Notes under the pieces: model-generated
The model's input: the letters and a program-made list of their open reading frames with translations, nothing else
Database searches by the model: none
What the model was told of the DNA's origin: nothing
Source: Sphingomonas sp. 7/4-4
Lineage (GTDB): Bacteria; Pseudomonadota; Alphaproteobacteria; Sphingomonadales; Sphingomonadaceae
Assembly: GCF_027941955.1 (NCBI RefSeq)
Contig: NZ_CP115960.1
Coordinates: forward strand, 4,096,001 to 4,160,000
Direction of reading: 5' to 3'
DNA length: 64,000 bases
Shown here: one piece after another, positions 63,846-64,000 of the stretch
Numbering within the stretch: the stretch's first letter is position 1
Layout of the letters: every line of letters starts with the position of its first letter
Program-made: the position numbers and the translations under genes

Positions 63846-64000
63846 AGTTCAGCTCCCCTTCTCGCCGACTGCTGAGTCTCTATTTACGAAGATTGCATAG
63901 TTGCACGTAAATGCAAGATATGTTCTTGCCTGCCGCAATCATCTGATAATTATCTGGAAATAGTGCCGTCATGGCGGCGAGGCTCAACCGGAGCCGAAGT
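63846..64000 (-). promoter_or_regulatory. AT-rich promoter region of the lysozyme/holin pair
   Basis: No gene. Inverted pairs TTGCAT (63893-63898)/ATGCAA (63911-63916) and TTTACG (63883-63888)/CGTAAA (63906-63911) overlap in a strongly AT-rich stretch just upstream of the 63845 start. These could be operator half-sites. Confidence 0.45.

Overview
The window is about 64 kb of GC-rich DNA from an alphaproteobacterium, most likely a sphingomonad (Sphingomonas or a close relative). The basis is the r-protein order, the class of TonB plug sequence, the fused ThiS-ThiG, the GTA-type terminase and the abundant polypurine/polypyrimidine palindromes between genes. This is inference from protein sequence and layout; no 16S gene is present.

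Region 1 (1-16709) is the S10-spc-alpha ribosomal superoperon read left to right: rpsC(partial)-rplP-rpmC-rpsQ-rplN-rplX-rplE-rpsN-rpsH-rplF-rplR-rpsE-rpmD, then rplO-secY-adk, then rpsM-rpsK-rpoA. It is interrupted. About 3 kb of foreign-looking DNA lies between rpmD and rplO: a terminator, a small exported protein, a second diverged 3' end of rpmD, and an AT-richer minus-strand gene for an unrecognised 547-aa HExxH protein. A two-component system with small exported proteins lies between adk and rpsM.

Region 2 (16710-28231) is an 11.5-kb island between rpoA and rplQ, genes that are normally adjacent. It holds an sce7726-like nuclease gene convergent with a membrane-ImmA/IrrE plus beta-family pair (a candidate defence cassette). 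Next is a block bounded by 378-bp direct repeats, each carrying the start of a phage/GTA-type small terminase gene: DUF2182-DUF1326, a frameshifted TonB receptor, and a His/Cys-rich exported protein. The receptor and the exported protein share an upstream TATAAC-N4-GTTATA palindrome. The island ends with GTA-type terS-terL, and then rplQ resumes the ribosomal operon.

Region 3 (28700-64000) is ordinary chromosome: prolyl oligopeptidase, ohr/ohrR with a clear operator, a beta-lactamase-like hydrolase, guaA, SDR enzymes with a LysR regulator, panB, yfgM-bamB-der, bfr/bfd with Fur-like boxes, purL, accB-accC, aroQ, a fused thiSG, a TPP enzyme, and at the right edge an SH3-GH25 lysozyme with a holin-like membrane protein.

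About twenty genes, including essential ones (rplO, der, accC, purL, panB), carry a single-base frameshift, very often in a homopolymer. This points to sequencing or assembly indels rather than real pseudogenes, so most are reported here as intact genes with an apparent frameshift. Several families of palindromic intergenic repeats recur, and in places their GGAGG arms serve as ribosome-binding sites. No tRNA, rRNA, CRISPR array or integrase gene was seen.
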